Positions 32,153 through 42,975 of a stretch of 64,000 nucleotides of DNA are shown piece after piece (positions within the stretch are counted from its first letter, which is position 1; the number at the start of each line of letters is the position of its first letter). Location: assembly GCF_022968795.1 (NCBI RefSeq), contig NZ_JALJRB010000016.1, positions 1 through 64,000 of the forward strand, given 5' to 3'. The translations under genes were made by a program, and so were the position numbers. Source of the DNA: Desulfatitalea alkaliphila (lineage in GTDB: Bacteria > Desulfobacterota > Desulfobacteria > Desulfobacterales > Desulfosarcinaceae). A model generated the notes under the pieces. That model saw only the letters and a list, made by a program, of their open reading frames with translations. It ran no database searches and was not told the DNA's origin.

Positions 32153-35100
32153 ATGAAACAGCAGCGCTTCAATTGGATTTTCGCCATTGTCGCAACTTTG
32201 TTCCTTCTGTTGCTGGCATCCCAGTTGCTATTGGCCGCCAATGCAAGGGCGGCCTATGAATGGCGCAACGTGGCCATCGGCGGCGGCGGTTATGTGCCGG
32301 GTATCGTCTACAGCAAGGCCGAGCCCGGTCTGGCCTATGCACGTACCGATGTGGGCGGCGTGTATCGATGGGATGCGGCGGATCGTTCCTGGATACCGTT
32401 GACCGACAGCTTCGCCGACATGAACAATCTCGGCGTGACCGGCATCGCCCTGGATCCCAACGATGCCGACCGGGTTTACCTTTCCACCGGCCTATACACA
32501 CAGTCGTGGTGGGACAAGAACGGCGCCATCTACCGCTCTGTCGATCGCGGACAAACATGGGCCAAGACGGAGCTGCCCTTCAAATTGGGCGGCAACGATC
32601 CGGGCCGCGGAGACGGCCCGAAACTCCAGGTCGATCCCAACAACAGCCGGGTGCTGTATCTGGCCACCATCGCCAACGGGTTGTGGCGCAGTACCGACTA
32701 TGGCGAAACCTGGCGCAAGGTGGACGCCTTTCCGGGCACCAAGTGCACCTTCGTGGCCATCGACGGTCAATCGGGTACGTCGAGCGGTGTCAGTCGCGAG
32801 CTCTACGTGGGCACATACGACAATTTGCCGGATCGGTTGCAAGGGGGCATCTACAAGAGCGCTGACGGCGGTGCCACCTGGGCCCTGATCCCCGGCCAAC
32901 CCACCCGGCTCGCTCCCAAAGCCTACGAGCCGGCCGACGTGCCGTTGCCTCCCAATGCCCTACAGGCGGTCATCGGCGGTGATTTTGTTTACTTTGCGTT
33001 TGCCAACGGCCCTTCACCCCATGGCGACTACGTCATCGAGAACAACATCGTCAACGGCGCCGTGTTCCGCTACAACAAGGTGACCGGTGCGTGGACCGAC
33101 ATCACCCCCGCACTTGAAATGCAAGGCGGATACTGCGGGCTGGACATCCACCCCACTGATCCCCATACCGTCTTTGTGGCCTCCATATCCCGCTGGTGGC
33201 CCCGGGACGACATCCATTTCACCACCGACGGCGGGCAGACCTGGCAATCATTGATCCTCAACACCGAGATGTGGCCCTACACACCCGTGGCCACCTTCGA
33301 TCACAGCAGCGCGCCCTACACGGCGGACAAGGTGCCCCACTGGATGTCCGCGCTGGCCATCAACCCATTCAATCCCGATGAGGCCATGTTCGGCACCGGC
33401 TACGGGGTGTACACCACCGGCAACCTCGGCGATGCCTTTGCGGGCAAGGCCACCCATTGGGTGTTTGAAAACGACGGTTTGGAGGAAACGGTTCCCCAAG
33501 AGCTGATCAGTCCTCCCGGGGGGGCACCGCTGGTCAGCGCCCTCTTCGATGTCGATGGGTTCCGGCATGACGATTTGACCATTTCGCCCCTGGGCGGCGG
33601 CCACACCCCAAACGGCGGTTCCAGCGTCAGCATCGCTTTCGCCCAGAATGCGCCACACGCCATGGTACGGTCCCATAATGACGGCGACCGCTTCGGCTCC
33701 ATGTCATGGGACGGCGGCGACAACTGGTATTTCTTCTCCGCCCAACCCGGCGGTGCCCGCGGCGGCGGTCCCATCGCCATCTCGGCCGATGCCACCCGCA
33801 TCGTTTGGGCAGCGGAAGGCGCGGCGGTGTCCTACTCGGCCGACGGCGGCAGCTCCTGGTCCGTCAGTCAGGGTATTCCCGCCGGCTTGAAGCCGGTGGC
33901 GGATCGCAACATCGACAACACTTTTTACGCTTACGACAAGATCAATGGCCGGGTCTATCGCAGCACCAATGGCGGTGCGGGCTTCAGCGTCGCCGCATCG
34001 GGGCTGCCCACCCTCGGCACCTGGGATGACGGCGGCGTACTGGTTTCGGTTTTCGGCCATCCCGATCAGCTGTGGCTGGCATTGGGGTACAACGGCCTGT
34101 ATCGTTCGATGGACGGCGCGCAGTCGTTCCAGAAGGTGGTTGGTGTTGACAGAGCTTTCATCGTCACCGTGGGCAAGGCCGCAACCGGCGCGAACCATCC
34201 GACCCTTTTCATTCACGGCACCATCGGCGGCCTGGAAGGGCTGTACCGCTCCATCGACACCAGCTTCAGCTGGACGAAAATCAACGGCGCCGATCAGGAG
34301 TGGGGCCGTTACTACACCTGCATGACCGGCGATCCCGATCGTTTCGGTCGCGTCTATGTGGGTACCCAGGGGCGAGGCATTTTTTACGGCGATCCCACCG
34401 GATCGGGCGGCGGCGATGAACCCTCCGTGGTGCCGGTCAGCGGGGTCACCCTGACACCCACCGCTTTGACCCTGGACGTGAATGCAACGGGACTGTTGAT
34501 CGCCGCCGTTGCGCCGGTAAACGCCACCAACGGCAACGTCCACTGGAGCGTCGCCGATCGGGCGGTGGCCGGGGTGGATGCATCCGGCACCGTCACCGCA
34601 AACACCCCCGGAACCACATTGGTCATGGTTACGACGGCCGATGGCGGTTACACAGCCACCAGCACGATCACAGTGGTGCAACCTTCTTCCGGCGGTGATG
34701 ACGATCCGGAAGAACCGTCGGCGGGCACGGGTACCGTGCTGAGGGAGTATTGGACCGGGGTCGGCGGCATCGGGATTTCCTCGCTCACCGGCCATGCCGA
34801 TTATCCCGCCAACCCCACGGGCCGGGAAACCCTTACCGCCCTGGAAGGCCCGACCGATTGGGGGGATCGGTACGGAACGCGCATCCGGGGGTACCTGCAT
34901 CCGCCCCGAAGCGGCAGCTACACCTTCTGGCTGGCCGGCGACGGTGCCGGGCAGCTGCTTCTGAGCAGTGATGCCTCGCCGGAAAATGCTTCCATCATCG
35001 CCACGGTGCCGCTGCGGACCGACCCTCGACAGTGGGACCGCTACAGCTCCCAGCAGTCCGCTCCGGTGCAACTGGTCGCCGGTAAAAAGTACTACATCGA

Positions 35101-38100
35101 AGTGCTGCACAAGGAGGCGGTCGGCGGCGACCACATCGCCGTTGCCTGGCAAGGCCCCGGTATCGACCGACAGGTGATTGCGGGCGATTTCCTTTCACCC
35201 CCTACGAGCAGCGTCGATCCGGGTGACGGCCAGACGGGCGACGATCCGCATGAAGATCCGGAACCGGAGGACGGCTCCGGCGACGAGCCGCATGAAGATC
35301 CGCAACCGGGGGACGGCTCGGGCCACGAGCCGCCCGTTGACGATCCGCCGGGGGATACCCATGGCGATGACCCGCGCTTCAATTACGCCGAAGCCCTGCA
35401 AAAATCCCTCTACTTCTACGACGCCAACAAATCGGGACCCGGTATCACCGGCGGTCGCCTGGGTTGGCGGGGGGATTGTATGCTGTTGGACACCGCGGTG
35501 CCGCTCAATACCGAAATGACCAATATGAGTCGGTCCTTCATCGAAGCGCACCGCCACATCCTCGATCCGGACGGCAGCGGCACGGTGGATTTGAGCGGCG
35601 GATACCACGACGCCGGCGATCATGTGAAGTTCGGCCTGCCGCAAAGCTACTCCTCTTCCACTTTGGAGTGGGCGCTCTACGAATTCAAGGACGCCTTCGT
35701 CCAAATCGGTTCCTATGAGCACATGCTGGACATCCTGCGTTGGTTCTCTGACTATTACCTGCGCAGCACTTTCCGCAACAGTGCCGGCGAAGTGATCGCC
35801 TTCAACTACCAGGTGGGCGAAGGCAGCATCGACCACAATTGGTGGGGGCCGCCGGAGTTGGTGGACCATGACGAATTGCCCCGCCCCGCCTACTTCGCCA
35901 CCGCCGAAACACCGGGCAGCGATCAGGCCGCCGGCGCAGCCGCTTCGCTGGCCATTTCTTACCTGAATCGGCAGCAGGAAGACCCGGCCTACGCCGCCCG
36001 GTGTCTGGACACGGCGGTCGCGCTCTACGAATTTGCCGTGCAACATCGGGGCCTGGGCTATGACGGTGGATTTTACAACTCGTCCTATGACTACGACGAA
36101 TTGGCATGGGCGGCGGTTTGGCTGCACATCGCCACCGGACAGGACCGGTATATCGATGACATCGTGCGCAAGGACGGACAGGGCCTCCATACCGGATGGT
36201 TATCCCGCATCCTCAATTCCGCTTCGGACGATTGGCAGAACATCTGGGTGCACTGCTGGGATACCAAGTGGGGCGGGGTGTTCGCCAAGCTGGCACCCAT
36301 CACCAACAATCCGCAGCATTGGGAGATTTTCCGTTGGAACCTGGAGTATTGGTCCGGTGTGCCCCGGCAGAACAGTCACGATACCAACTTCCTGATGCAG
36401 ACCCCGGCCGGTTTCTCCTATCTCAACACCTGGGGGTCGGCGCGCTACAACGCCGCGGCGCAGTTTCAGGGGATGGTCTACAAGAAGTACGCAAGCGACG
36501 ACCGTTTCGATGCCTGGATGACCCGCCAGATCCAATACCTCATGGGTGACAACCCGTTGAACCGTTCCTATATCGTCGGTTACAGCGATCACTACGCCGA
36601 GCATCCGCATCATCGCGCGGCCCACGGATCCGCCACCAACAGTGTGTTCGATCCCCCCGAGCACAAACACGTTTTGTGGGGTGCGCTGGTCGGCGGTCCC
36701 GGGCCCCAAGACGAACACGTGGACGACACCAACGATTACATCTACAACGAGGTGGCCATTGATTATAACGCGGGTCTGGTGGGGGCGCTGGCAGGCCATT
36801 ACACCTACTTCGGTGAAGGCCATCAACCGCTGGCGGATTTTCCGCCGGACGACCCCGAGCTGGTGGAGTTCAAGGTCGAGGCCAAGATCGAGCAGGTCAA
36901 CGCCGAGCGTTCGCAGCTCACAATCCGGGTGACCAACGCATCGGCCTTTCCGCCGCGCAAGGAGATCCCCATTGCGGCGCAATACTTCTTCAATATTGCC
37001 GAATTGTTCGCCAGGGGACAGGACATCGGTGATGTCCGGTTCGAAGCCTACTACGACCAGAACGCCGTGCACGGCGCCTCCGTGCAGGTGGATGGCCCCG
37101 TCGCATGGGATGCGGCCAACGGTATATACTACATGGAATTTCGCTGGCCCGATGAAGGGTTCTACGGGACCCGTGAGTACCAGTTCGCCCTGATCGCCGG
37201 CCAGGATGCCACTTACACCGCCCATTGGAATCCAAACAACGACCACAGCTTCCAAGGCCTGGGCAGCACCTATGTGGAAACCCAAAATATACCACTGTTT
37301 GTGGACGGTGTGCACTATGCCGGTGTGTTTCCGGGCGAGGCAGTGGACCCCGTGGACCCCGTCGATCCGGTAGACCCAGTGGACCCGGTGGACCCGGTGG
37401 ATCCTGTGGATCCGGTAACGCCGCCGGTGGCGTGCACGGTCACCTACACCATCGCCAATCAGTGGAACACAGGCTTCACAGCCGTGGTGCAGATTGTAAA
37501 CCACACCCCCGCGCCTATCAACGGTTACACCTTGGATTGGGATTATGCGGCCGGGCAGCAGGTCAGCGGCTGTTGGAACGCCACCTTCAACCAGAGTGGG
37601 GCCACGGTCAGCGCGGCCAACCCGGCGGGCAACTGGAATGGCACCATCGGCGCCAACGGCGGTACCGTCGGCTTCGGTTTCCAGGGCACCTACAACGGCA
37701 CCGATAACCCGGTCCCGGGAGCGTTCCGGCTCAACGGGCAGCTGTGCGGCGGTGAACAGGCAGGGCCGGGACCCGGTCCCGACCCTGTCGATCCTGTAGA
37801 TCCAGTGGACCCTGTAGATCCGGTGGACCCGGCGGACCCTGTGGATCCCGCGGGTGCCTGTACCGTCAACTACACCGTTGCCAACCAATGGAACACCGGC
37901 TTCACCGCCGAAGTGCATGTGATCAACAACGGCGCCGAACCGGTTTCCGGTTACACCTTGACCTGGGATTTCACCGCCGGCCAGCAGACCACCAGCGGCT
38001 GGAACGCCACCATCGCCCAAAGCGGTGCCACGGTCAATGCGGCCAATCCGGCGGGCAACTGGAACGGCACCATTGGCGCCAACGGCGGTAGCGTCAGCTT

Positions 38101-38347
38101 CGGCTTGCAGGGCACCCACGGCGGGGCGAACCCCATGCCCGACCAGTTCCGGCTCAACGGTCGGTTGTGCACCCGCCAGGGCACCGTGCCCGACCCCGAC
38201 CCGGGGCAGCCCGATCCCGAGCTGCCCGAGCACGGGGCGTTGTTTCCGCCCGAACTGCGCGCGGCACTGGATGCCGGGCAGGCGCCGAACTTCACATATC
38301 ACCGTTTCCGGGCCCGGGCCGAAATCGCTTTGGCCAATGCGGATTAG
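32153..38347 (+). CDS. Multimodular GH74-Big2-PA14-GH9-CBM3-like-CBM2-CBM2 glycosidase
   Basis: 2,064 residues, secreted (signal peptide about 1-33, cleavage after NARA). In order: GH74 xyloglucanase/endoglucanase beta-propeller (about 34-750, YARTDVGGVYRW with likely catalytic Asp66); Big2-type Ig domain (760-846); PA14 carbohydrate-binding-type domain (860-1016); acidic Pro-rich linker; GH9 endoglucanase (1077-1557, SGGYHDAGDHVKF and DDTNDYIYNEVAIDYNAG with the catalytic acid Glu); CBM3-like module (1563-1729); eight VDP units; CBM2; seven (V/A)DP units; CBM2; a 55-residue tail. It should attack xyloglucan and cellulose outside the cell. ATG 32153 follows GGGAAGAGAAAG. No dockerin or anchor is visible. 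It is followed 118 bases later by a second multimodular enzyme, probably the same operon. Confidence 0.93.
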   Translation: MKQQRFNWIFAIVATLFLLLLASQLLLAANARAAYEWRNVAIGGGGYVPGIVYSKAEPGLAYARTDVGGVYRWDAADRSWIPLTDSFADMNNLGVTGIALDPNDADRVYLSTGLYTQSWWDKNGAIYRSVDRGQTWAKTELPFKLGGNDPGRGDGPKLQVDPNNSRVLYLATIANGLWRSTDYGETWRKVDAFPGTKCTFVAIDGQSGTSSGVSRELYVGTYDNLPDRLQGGIYKSADGGATWALIPGQPTRLAPKAYEPADVPLPPNALQAVIGGDFVYFAFANGPSPHGDYVIENNIVNGAVFRYNKVTGAWTDITPALEMQGGYCGLDIHPTDPHTVFVASISRWWPRDDIHFTTDGGQTWQSLILNTEMWPYTPVATFDHSSAPYTADKVPHWMSALAINPFNPDEAMFGTGYGVYTTGNLGDAFAGKATHWVFENDGLEETVPQELISPPGGAPLVSALFDVDGFRHDDLTISPLGGGHTPNGGSSVSIAFAQNAPHAMVRSHNDGDRFGSMSWDGGDNWYFFSAQPGGARGGGPIAISADATRIVWAAEGAAVSYSADGGSSWSVSQGIPAGLKPVADRNIDNTFYAYDKINGRVYRSTNGGAGFSVAASGLPTLGTWDDGGVLVSVFGHPDQLWLALGYNGLYRSMDGAQSFQKVVGVDRAFIVTVGKAATGANHPTLFIHGTIGGLEGLYRSIDTSFSWTKINGADQEWGRYYTCMTGDPDRFGRVYVGTQGRGIFYGDPTGSGGGDEPSVVPVSGVTLTPTALTLDVNATGLLIAAVAPVNATNGNVHWSVADRAVAGVDASGTVTANTPGTTLVMVTTADGGYTATSTITVVQPSSGGDDDPEEPSAGTGTVLREYWTGVGGIGISSLTGHADYPANPTGRETLTALEGPTDWGDRYGTRIRGYLHPPRSGSYTFWLAGDGAGQLLLSSDASPENASIIATVPLRTDPRQWDRYSSQQSAPVQLVAGKKYYIEVLHKEAVGGDHIAVAWQGPGIDRQVIAGDFLSPPTSSVDPGDGQTGDDPHEDPEPEDGSGDEPHEDPQPGDGSGHEPPVDDPPGDTHGDDPRFNYAEALQKSLYFYDANKSGPGITGGRLGWRGDCMLLDTAVPLNTEMTNMSRSFIEAHRHILDPDGSGTVDLSGGYHDAGDHVKFGLPQSYSSSTLEWALYEFKDAFVQIGSYEHMLDILRWFSDYYLRSTFRNSAGEVIAFNYQVGEGSIDHNWWGPPELVDHDELPRPAYFATAETPGSDQAAGAAASLAISYLNRQQEDPAYAARCLDTAVALYEFAVQHRGLGYDGGFYNSSYDYDELAWAAVWLHIATGQDRYIDDIVRKDGQGLHTGWLSRILNSASDDWQNIWVHCWDTKWGGVFAKLAPITNNPQHWEIFRWNLEYWSGVPRQNSHDTNFLMQTPAGFSYLNTWGSARYNAAAQFQGMVYKKYASDDRFDAWMTRQIQYLMGDNPLNRSYIVGYSDHYAEHPHHRAAHGSATNSVFDPPEHKHVLWGALVGGPGPQDEHVDDTNDYIYNEVAIDYNAGLVGALAGHYTYFGEGHQPLADFPPDDPELVEFKVEAKIEQVNAERSQLTIRVTNASAFPPRKEIPIAAQYFFNIAELFARGQDIGDVRFEAYYDQNAVHGASVQVDGPVAWDAANGIYYMEFRWPDEGFYGTREYQFALIAGQDATYTAHWNPNNDHSFQGLGSTYVETQNIPLFVDGVHYAGVFPGEAVDPVDPVDPVDPVDPVDPVDPVDPVTPPVACTVTYTIANQWNTGFTAVVQIVNHTPAPINGYTLDWDYAAGQQVSGCWNATFNQSGATVSAANPAGNWNGTIGANGGTVGFGFQGTYNGTDNPVPGAFRLNGQLCGGEQAGPGPGPDPVDPVDPVDPVDPVDPADPVDPAGACTVNYTVANQWNTGFTAEVHVINNGAEPVSGYTLTWDFTAGQQTTSGWNATIAQSGATVNAANPAGNWNGTIGANGGSVSFGLQGTHGGANPMPDQFRLNGRLCTRQGTVPDPDPGQPDPELPEHGALFPPELRAALDAGQAPNFTYHRFRARAEIALANAD
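37343..37414 (+). repeat. (Val-Asp-Pro)8 linker tract 1
   Basis: Eight 9-base units of GTG-GAY-CCN type between the CBM3-like and first CBM2 modules. Third-position changes vary among units, so this is an old or purified repeat rather than a fresh expansion. Confidence 0.9.
37787..37849 (+). repeat. (Val-Asp-Pro)7 linker tract 2, one unit ADP
   Basis: Seven 9-base units between the two CBM2 modules of the GH74-GH9 protein; the sixth encodes Ala-Asp-Pro. Confidence 0.9.
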
Positions 38348-38465
38348 GACCGGCTCTTTCCTTGAAGCGGCAAACACGCAAACGGAACAACCGAGTCCAC
38401 CACGATTTGTCGCGGCGGAATCGGTCTGTACGCTTTTATTCAACCTTTATTGAGGGAGAGGCAAG

Positions 38466-41400
38466 ATGAGAAGCAGACACAAACATTTTTCCCTACTGGT
38501 TTTGATCCTGCTGCTGGCGTTTATCGGCATGGTCGGTCAGGGATGCGATCCACGTGATGTCATTGGCGGCGGCGGCAGCACCGTAACACCGCCTGATCCG
38601 GCACCGACGCCGGACCCTGATCCTGGGGACACGGGTTCCCCCATCGGCTTTCATGTCGCCGACGGCCAACTGCTCGACGGTCACGGGGTGCCCTTTGTGA
38701 TGCGGGGGGTGAACCATCCCCATGTCTGGTACACGCACCGCACGCCCCAAGCGATTCAGGACATCGCTGCCATCGGCGCCAATGCGGTGCGGATGGTGCT
38801 GGGCAACGGCCATCAATGGGGCCCCACGCCGGCGGCGGAAGTGGCGGACCTCATTACCCGGCTCAAAGCCCCAAACATGATCGCCGTGCTGGAAGTGCAC
38901 GATGTGACCGGTTATCCGGAAAAGCAGGAAGCCGCGCCGCTGTCTACGGCGGTGGATTACTGGATCTCCATCGGCGACGTGCTCAAGGGGCAGGAAGATT
39001 TCGTGATCATCAACATCGGCAACGAGCCGCTGGGCAACAACGTGCCGCCGGCCACCTGGACGCAAATCCACATCGAAGCGATCCAGCGGCTGCGCAACGC
39101 CGGATTCACCCACACCCTTATGGTGGATGCGGCCAACTGGGGACAGGATTGGGAGCGGATCATGCTCGACAACGCCCCTGCCGTTTTTGCCGCCGATCCA
39201 CTGAAGAACATCGTGTTCAGTGTGCACATGTACGAAGTATATGGGCAGCGCAGCACCATCGACCATTACCTTTCCACCTTTGTCAACCAGCACCGGTTGC
39301 CGCTGGTGGTGGGAGAGTTCGGTGCCGACCATTTCGGTCAAGCGGTGGATGTGGCATCGATCCTTGAGCTGGCCGACCGCTACGGGGTCGGTTACCTGGG
39401 CTGGTCCTGGTCCGGCAACAGCGGCGGCGCCGAGTCGCTGGACATTACTTACGGTTTCAACGTCAACAGCCTTTCTCCCTGGGGTGACTTTTTGATCAAC
39501 AGCACCTACGGTATCCGCAACACCGCGCAGCCGGCGACGGTGTTCATGGGCGGTCCCGTGGATCCGGTGGATCCGGTGGACCCTGTAGATCCGGTGGACC
39601 CTGTGGACCCCGTGAACCCGGTGGACCCAGTGGATCCAGTGGATCCGGGCACGCCGACGGCGGCCTGCACGGTCAACTACACCATCGCCAGTCAGTGGAA
39701 CAACGGGTTTACGGCCGATGTGGAGATTGTCAACCACGCCGCGGCGCCCATCACGGGGTATACATTGACTTGGGATTTCGGTGCCGGTCAACGTGTGGCC
39801 GGTGGTTGGAATGCCACCTTCGGTCAAGAGGGCACCACTGTGAGCGTTGCCAATACAGGGGCCAACTGGAACGGCACCATCGGTGCAAACGATGGTGCGG
39901 TGCGTTTCGGTTTCCAGGGTACCTTTGATGGCGGCCGGAATCCGGTGCCCACGGTGTTTCGCCTCAACGGCCAGGTGTGCGGCGGAGCAGTGGACGACCC
40001 GGTGGTTCCCGTGGACCCGGTTGATCCGGTGGACCCGGTGGACCCGGTTGATCCGGTGGACCCGGTGGACCCCGTGGACCCGGTTGATCCGGGTACGCCC
40101 ACTGGTGCTTGCACAGTGGACTATGCCGTGGCCAACCAGTGGAACAGTGGGTTCACTGCCGATGTGACCGTCACCAACAATACGGCTGCGGTTATCGACG
40201 GCTGGACGCTGGCGTGGCACTTTGCCGACGGTCAGCAGATCACCGGTGGCTGGAATGCCAACGTGACCCAGGCGGGTGTCAATGTAACCGCCGGCAATCC
40301 GGCCGGCCATTGGAACGGCATCTTGCGGTCCAACGGCGGTAAGGCCACCTTCGGCTTTCAGGCCAACCATTCAGGCACCAACGCCACTCCCGTGCGGTTT
40401 ACCCTCAACGGCGTTGTTTGCAGCGACGGGCAAACCACGGACCCGGTGGATCCGGTAGACCCGGTAGACCCGGTAGACCCTGTGGACCCTGTGGACCCTG
40501 TGGACCCCGTGGACCCCGTCGATCCGGGCACCCGGGTGGACAACCCGTTCGTGGGCGCCGATGCCTATATCAATCCGGATTACGCGGATAAGGTCTACCA
40601 GCAAGCCAACGCCACCGGCGGTGCTTTGGGTGCAGCCATGGCGCGGGTGGCCGAGTATCCGACGGCGGTGTGGCTGGATCGCATCGCGGCCATCGCGGGT
40701 GCCGGCGGTGCCATGGGTCTGCGCGACCATCTGGACGAGGCGTTGGCGCAGCAAAAGGCCGGCCGTCCCGTGACCGTGCAAGTGGTGGTTTACAACTTGC
40801 CCAACCGGGACTGCGCGGCCCTGGCCTCCAACGGCGAGCTGCTGGTGGCCCAAAACGGCATGCAGCGGTACCCCACTGAGTACATCGATCCCATCGCGGC
40901 GATTCTGGCCGATCCCAAGTACCGCGACTTGCGCATCGTGGCGATCATCGAGCCCGATTCGCTGCCCAACCTGGTGACCAACCTGGACACGCCCATGTGC
41001 GCGGAAGCCAACGCCACGGGGGCCTACGTGCAGGGCATCCAGTACGCCATCGACAAGCTGCAGCCCATCGGCAACGTTTACATGTATCTGGACATCGCCC
41101 ATTCGGGCTGGTTGGGCTGGGACAGCAACTTCCAGCCGACCGTGCAGCAGTACGTGCAGATGCTGCGGGGCACCAACGCGGGGCTCAACAGCATCAGCGG
41201 TTTTATCACCAACACGGCCAACTACACCCCCACCACCGAAGTGTATCTGACCAACCCCGAGCTGCAGGTGGGCGGGCAACCGGTCAAGGCGGCCGATTTT
41301 TATGAGTGGAACCCCTACTTTGACGAATTGCGTTTCGCCCGGGCGCTGCGCACCGCCTTTGTCAACGCGGGCCTGCCGTCGAGCATCGGCATGCTGATCG

Positions 41401-42755
41401 ACACATCGCGCAACGGCTGGGGCGGCGAGGACCGTCCCGGCGGCGTGAGCGGTTCCAACAACCTGAACACCTACGTGGACCAAACCCGTGTGGACCGGCG
41501 TCCCCACCGCGGTGGCTGGTGCAACCAGGCCGGGGCGGGTATCGGGCTGCGTCCCCAGGCCAACCCGGCGCCGGGCATCGATGCCTACGTGTGGGTCAAA
41601 CCGCCGGGAGAGTCCGACGGAGTGGCCTCGGCCGGGGTGATCGATCCCAACGACCCGAACAAACGGTTCGACGCCATGTGCGATCCCTTCGCCCAAAACC
41701 GTTACAACAACGCATACGGCACCAATGCGCTGCCCAACGCACCGCATGCCGGACGCTGGTTCCCCGAGCAGTTCGAGATGCTGGTGCGCAACGCCTATCC
41801 GCCGCTCAGCGGCACGGTCATCCCGCCCGATCCCGATCCGGTGGATCCTGCAGGCGACACCTTTGTCGGCCGGCATGGGCAATTGCAGGTGGTCGGCAAT
41901 CAATTGGTCAATCAGTTCGGCGACCCTGTGCAACTCAAGGGGATGAGCACCCACTGGGTGGCGTGGTACCCAGAAGTGATCAACCGTCAGTCCATCGAGT
42001 GGTTGGTGCATAACAAGGGCATGACCCTTTTTCGGGTCGCCATGGGCGTGGAGCCCGAGGGGCACTACCTCGACGCGCCGGAGTTCAATAAGGCCAAGGT
42101 CATTGAAGCGGTGCAGGCCTGCATCGACCTGGGCATCTATGTGATCATCGATTGGCATGACCACAACGCCCACCAGCATTTGCCCCAAGCCCGGGCCTTT
42201 TTCGAGGAGATGGCCACCCGTTTCGGTTATACGCCCAATGTGCTTTACGAAATTTTCAACGAACCGGAACAAGTCAGTTGGAGCGGCGTGGTCAAGCCCT
42301 ATTCAGAGCAGGTCATATCCGCCATTCGCCGCATCGACCCGGACAACATCATCCTGGTGGCCACCCCCCAATGGTGTCAATTGCCCGAACAGGCGGCGGC
42401 TGATCCCATCGCGGCGGACAACATCATGTACACCCTTCACTTCTACGCCGCATCCCACGGCCAGTGGTTGCGGGACAGCGCCGATCGGGCCATGCAGCGC
42501 GGCATTGCCATTTTCGTCAGCGAATGGGGTGCTTCGGATTATACCGGCGGGCTCAACGGCAGCCTGGATCTCAATGCCGCCCGGCAGTGGATCGACTGGA
42601 TGAACGCCCGCAACATCAGTTGGGCCGCCTGGAACCTGGCCGACAAGGATGAGACCACCTCCATCCTGGTGCCCGGCGCCGATGCCTACGGCAACTGGAC
42701 CGATGACGACTTCAAGGGCCACGGACCGTTCGTGTTGCAGAACATGGCCCAATAG
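38466..42755 (+). CDS. Multimodular GH5-CBM2-CBM2-GH6-GH5 glycosidase
   Basis: 1,429 residues. The N terminus has a hydrophobic signal ending GMVGQGC, possibly a lipoprotein (Cys27) although the lipobox is imperfect. In order: GH5 resembling subfamily 8 beta-mannanases (about 59-362; catalytic Glu in NIGNEPLGN and VVGEFG); VDP linker; CBM2 (399-508); VDP linker; CBM2 (548-657); VDP linker; GH6 cellobiohydrolase/endoglucanase (694-1117; catalytic Asp in [29 protein letters not shown]); short linker; GH5 resembling subfamily 2 endoglucanases (1132-1429; YEIFNEP and VSEWG). All catalytic residues appear intact. GGGAGAGGC precedes ATG 38466. It joins mannanase, processive cellulase and endoglucanase activities in one chain; a terminator follows at 42782. 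Confidence 0.93.
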   Translation: MRSRHKHFSLLVLILLLAFIGMVGQGCDPRDVIGGGGSTVTPPDPAPTPDPDPGDTGSPIGFHVADGQLLDGHGVPFVMRGVNHPHVWYTHRTPQAIQDIAAIGANAVRMVLGNGHQWGPTPAAEVADLITRLKAPNMIAVLEVHDVTGYPEKQEAAPLSTAVDYWISIGDVLKGQEDFVIINIGNEPLGNNVPPATWTQIHIEAIQRLRNAGFTHTLMVDAANWGQDWERIMLDNAPAVFAADPLKNIVFSVHMYEVYGQRSTIDHYLSTFVNQHRLPLVVGEFGADHFGQAVDVASILELADRYGVGYLGWSWSGNSGGAESLDITYGFNVNSLSPWGDFLINSTYGIRNTAQPATVFMGGPVDPVDPVDPVDPVDPVDPVNPVDPVDPVDPGTPTAACTVNYTIASQWNNGFTADVEIVNHAAAPITGYTLTWDFGAGQRVAGGWNATFGQEGTTVSVANTGANWNGTIGANDGAVRFGFQGTFDGGRNPVPTVFRLNGQVCGGAVDDPVVPVDPVDPVDPVDPVDPVDPVDPVDPVDPGTPTGACTVDYAVANQWNSGFTADVTVTNNTAAVIDGWTLAWHFADGQQITGGWNANVTQAGVNVTAGNPAGHWNGILRSNGGKATFGFQANHSGTNATPVRFTLNGVVCSDGQTTDPVDPVDPVDPVDPVDPVDPVDPVDPVDPGTRVDNPFVGADAYINPDYADKVYQQANATGGALGAAMARVAEYPTAVWLDRIAAIAGAGGAMGLRDHLDEALAQQKAGRPVTVQVVVYNLPNRDCAALASNGELLVAQNGMQRYPTEYIDPIAAILADPKYRDLRIVAIIEPDSLPNLVTNLDTPMCAEANATGAYVQGIQYAIDKLQPIGNVYMYLDIAHSGWLGWDSNFQPTVQQYVQMLRGTNAGLNSISGFITNTANYTPTTEVYLTNPELQVGGQPVKAADFYEWNPYFDELRFARALRTAFVNAGLPSSIGMLIDTSRNGWGGEDRPGGVSGSNNLNTYVDQTRVDRRPHRGGWCNQAGAGIGLRPQANPAPGIDAYVWVKPPGESDGVASAGVIDPNDPNKRFDAMCDPFAQNRYNNAYGTNALPNAPHAGRWFPEQFEMLVRNAYPPLSGTVIPPDPDPVDPAGDTFVGRHGQLQVVGNQLVNQFGDPVQLKGMSTHWVAWYPEVINRQSIEWLVHNKGMTLFRVAMGVEPEGHYLDAPEFNKAKVIEAVQACIDLGIYVIIDWHDHNAHQHLPQARAFFEEMATRFGYTPNVLYEIFNEPEQVSWSGVVKPYSEQVISAIRRIDPDNIILVATPQWCQLPEQAAADPIAADNIMYTLHFYAASHGQWLRDSADRAMQRGIAIFVSEWGASDYTGGLNGSLDLNAARQWIDWMNARNISWAAWNLADKDETTSILVPGADAYGNWTDDDFKGHGPFVLQNMAQ
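39558..39647 (+). repeat. (Val-Asp-Pro)10 linker tract 3, one unit VNP
   Basis: Ten 9-base units between the first GH5 and first CBM2 of the second multimodular enzyme; the seventh encodes Val-Asn-Pro. Confidence 0.85.
40011..40091 (+). repeat. (Val-Asp-Pro)9 linker tract 4
   Basis: Nine 9-base units between the two CBM2 modules of the second multimodular enzyme. Confidence 0.9.
40446..40526 (+). repeat. (Val-Asp-Pro)9 linker tract 5
   Basis: Nine 9-base units between the second CBM2 and GH6, with consecutive identical units (GTAGACCCG and GTGGACCCT) that suggest local duplication. Confidence 0.9.
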
Positions 42756-42781
42756 CAGTTGACAATAAACGCAATAAAAAG

Positions 42782-42825
42782 CACCGGTCATCGCCCCAGG
42801 GCGATGGCCGGTGTTGTTTTGTTGA
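42782..42825 (+). terminator. Intrinsic terminator of the glycosidase operon
   Basis: A GC-rich stem, CACCGGTCATCGCC with GGGCGATGGCCGGTG around a short loop (42782-42813), followed by TTGTTTTGTT. It lies 27 bases after the stop of the second multimodular gene. Confidence 0.8.
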
Positions 42826-42975
42826 TTCGTTTTTTCGATTTGGTGTTGGATGGTATCAAGTCGCACGGTGCAAGGTGGCCGGTGCGTGTTGCCGGCAATT
42901 GTCCATGGCATTTGGGTGTTGGTTGCGGTATGTTATGGGCTTTGTCCTGGCAACCGGAAACCAAGGAAAGTCGTC

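Noticed and set aside
36200-38443. A 747-codon minus-strand frame across the GH9-CBM region
   Set aside because: It is the antisense of conserved CBM2 and VDP repeats (giving RIHRVHRV-type repeats) and has no ribosome binding site.
37343-40526. The VDP tracts as a CRISPR array or intergenic tandem repeat
   Set aside because: Units are 9 bases, in frame, contiguous without spacers and lie inside coding sequence.
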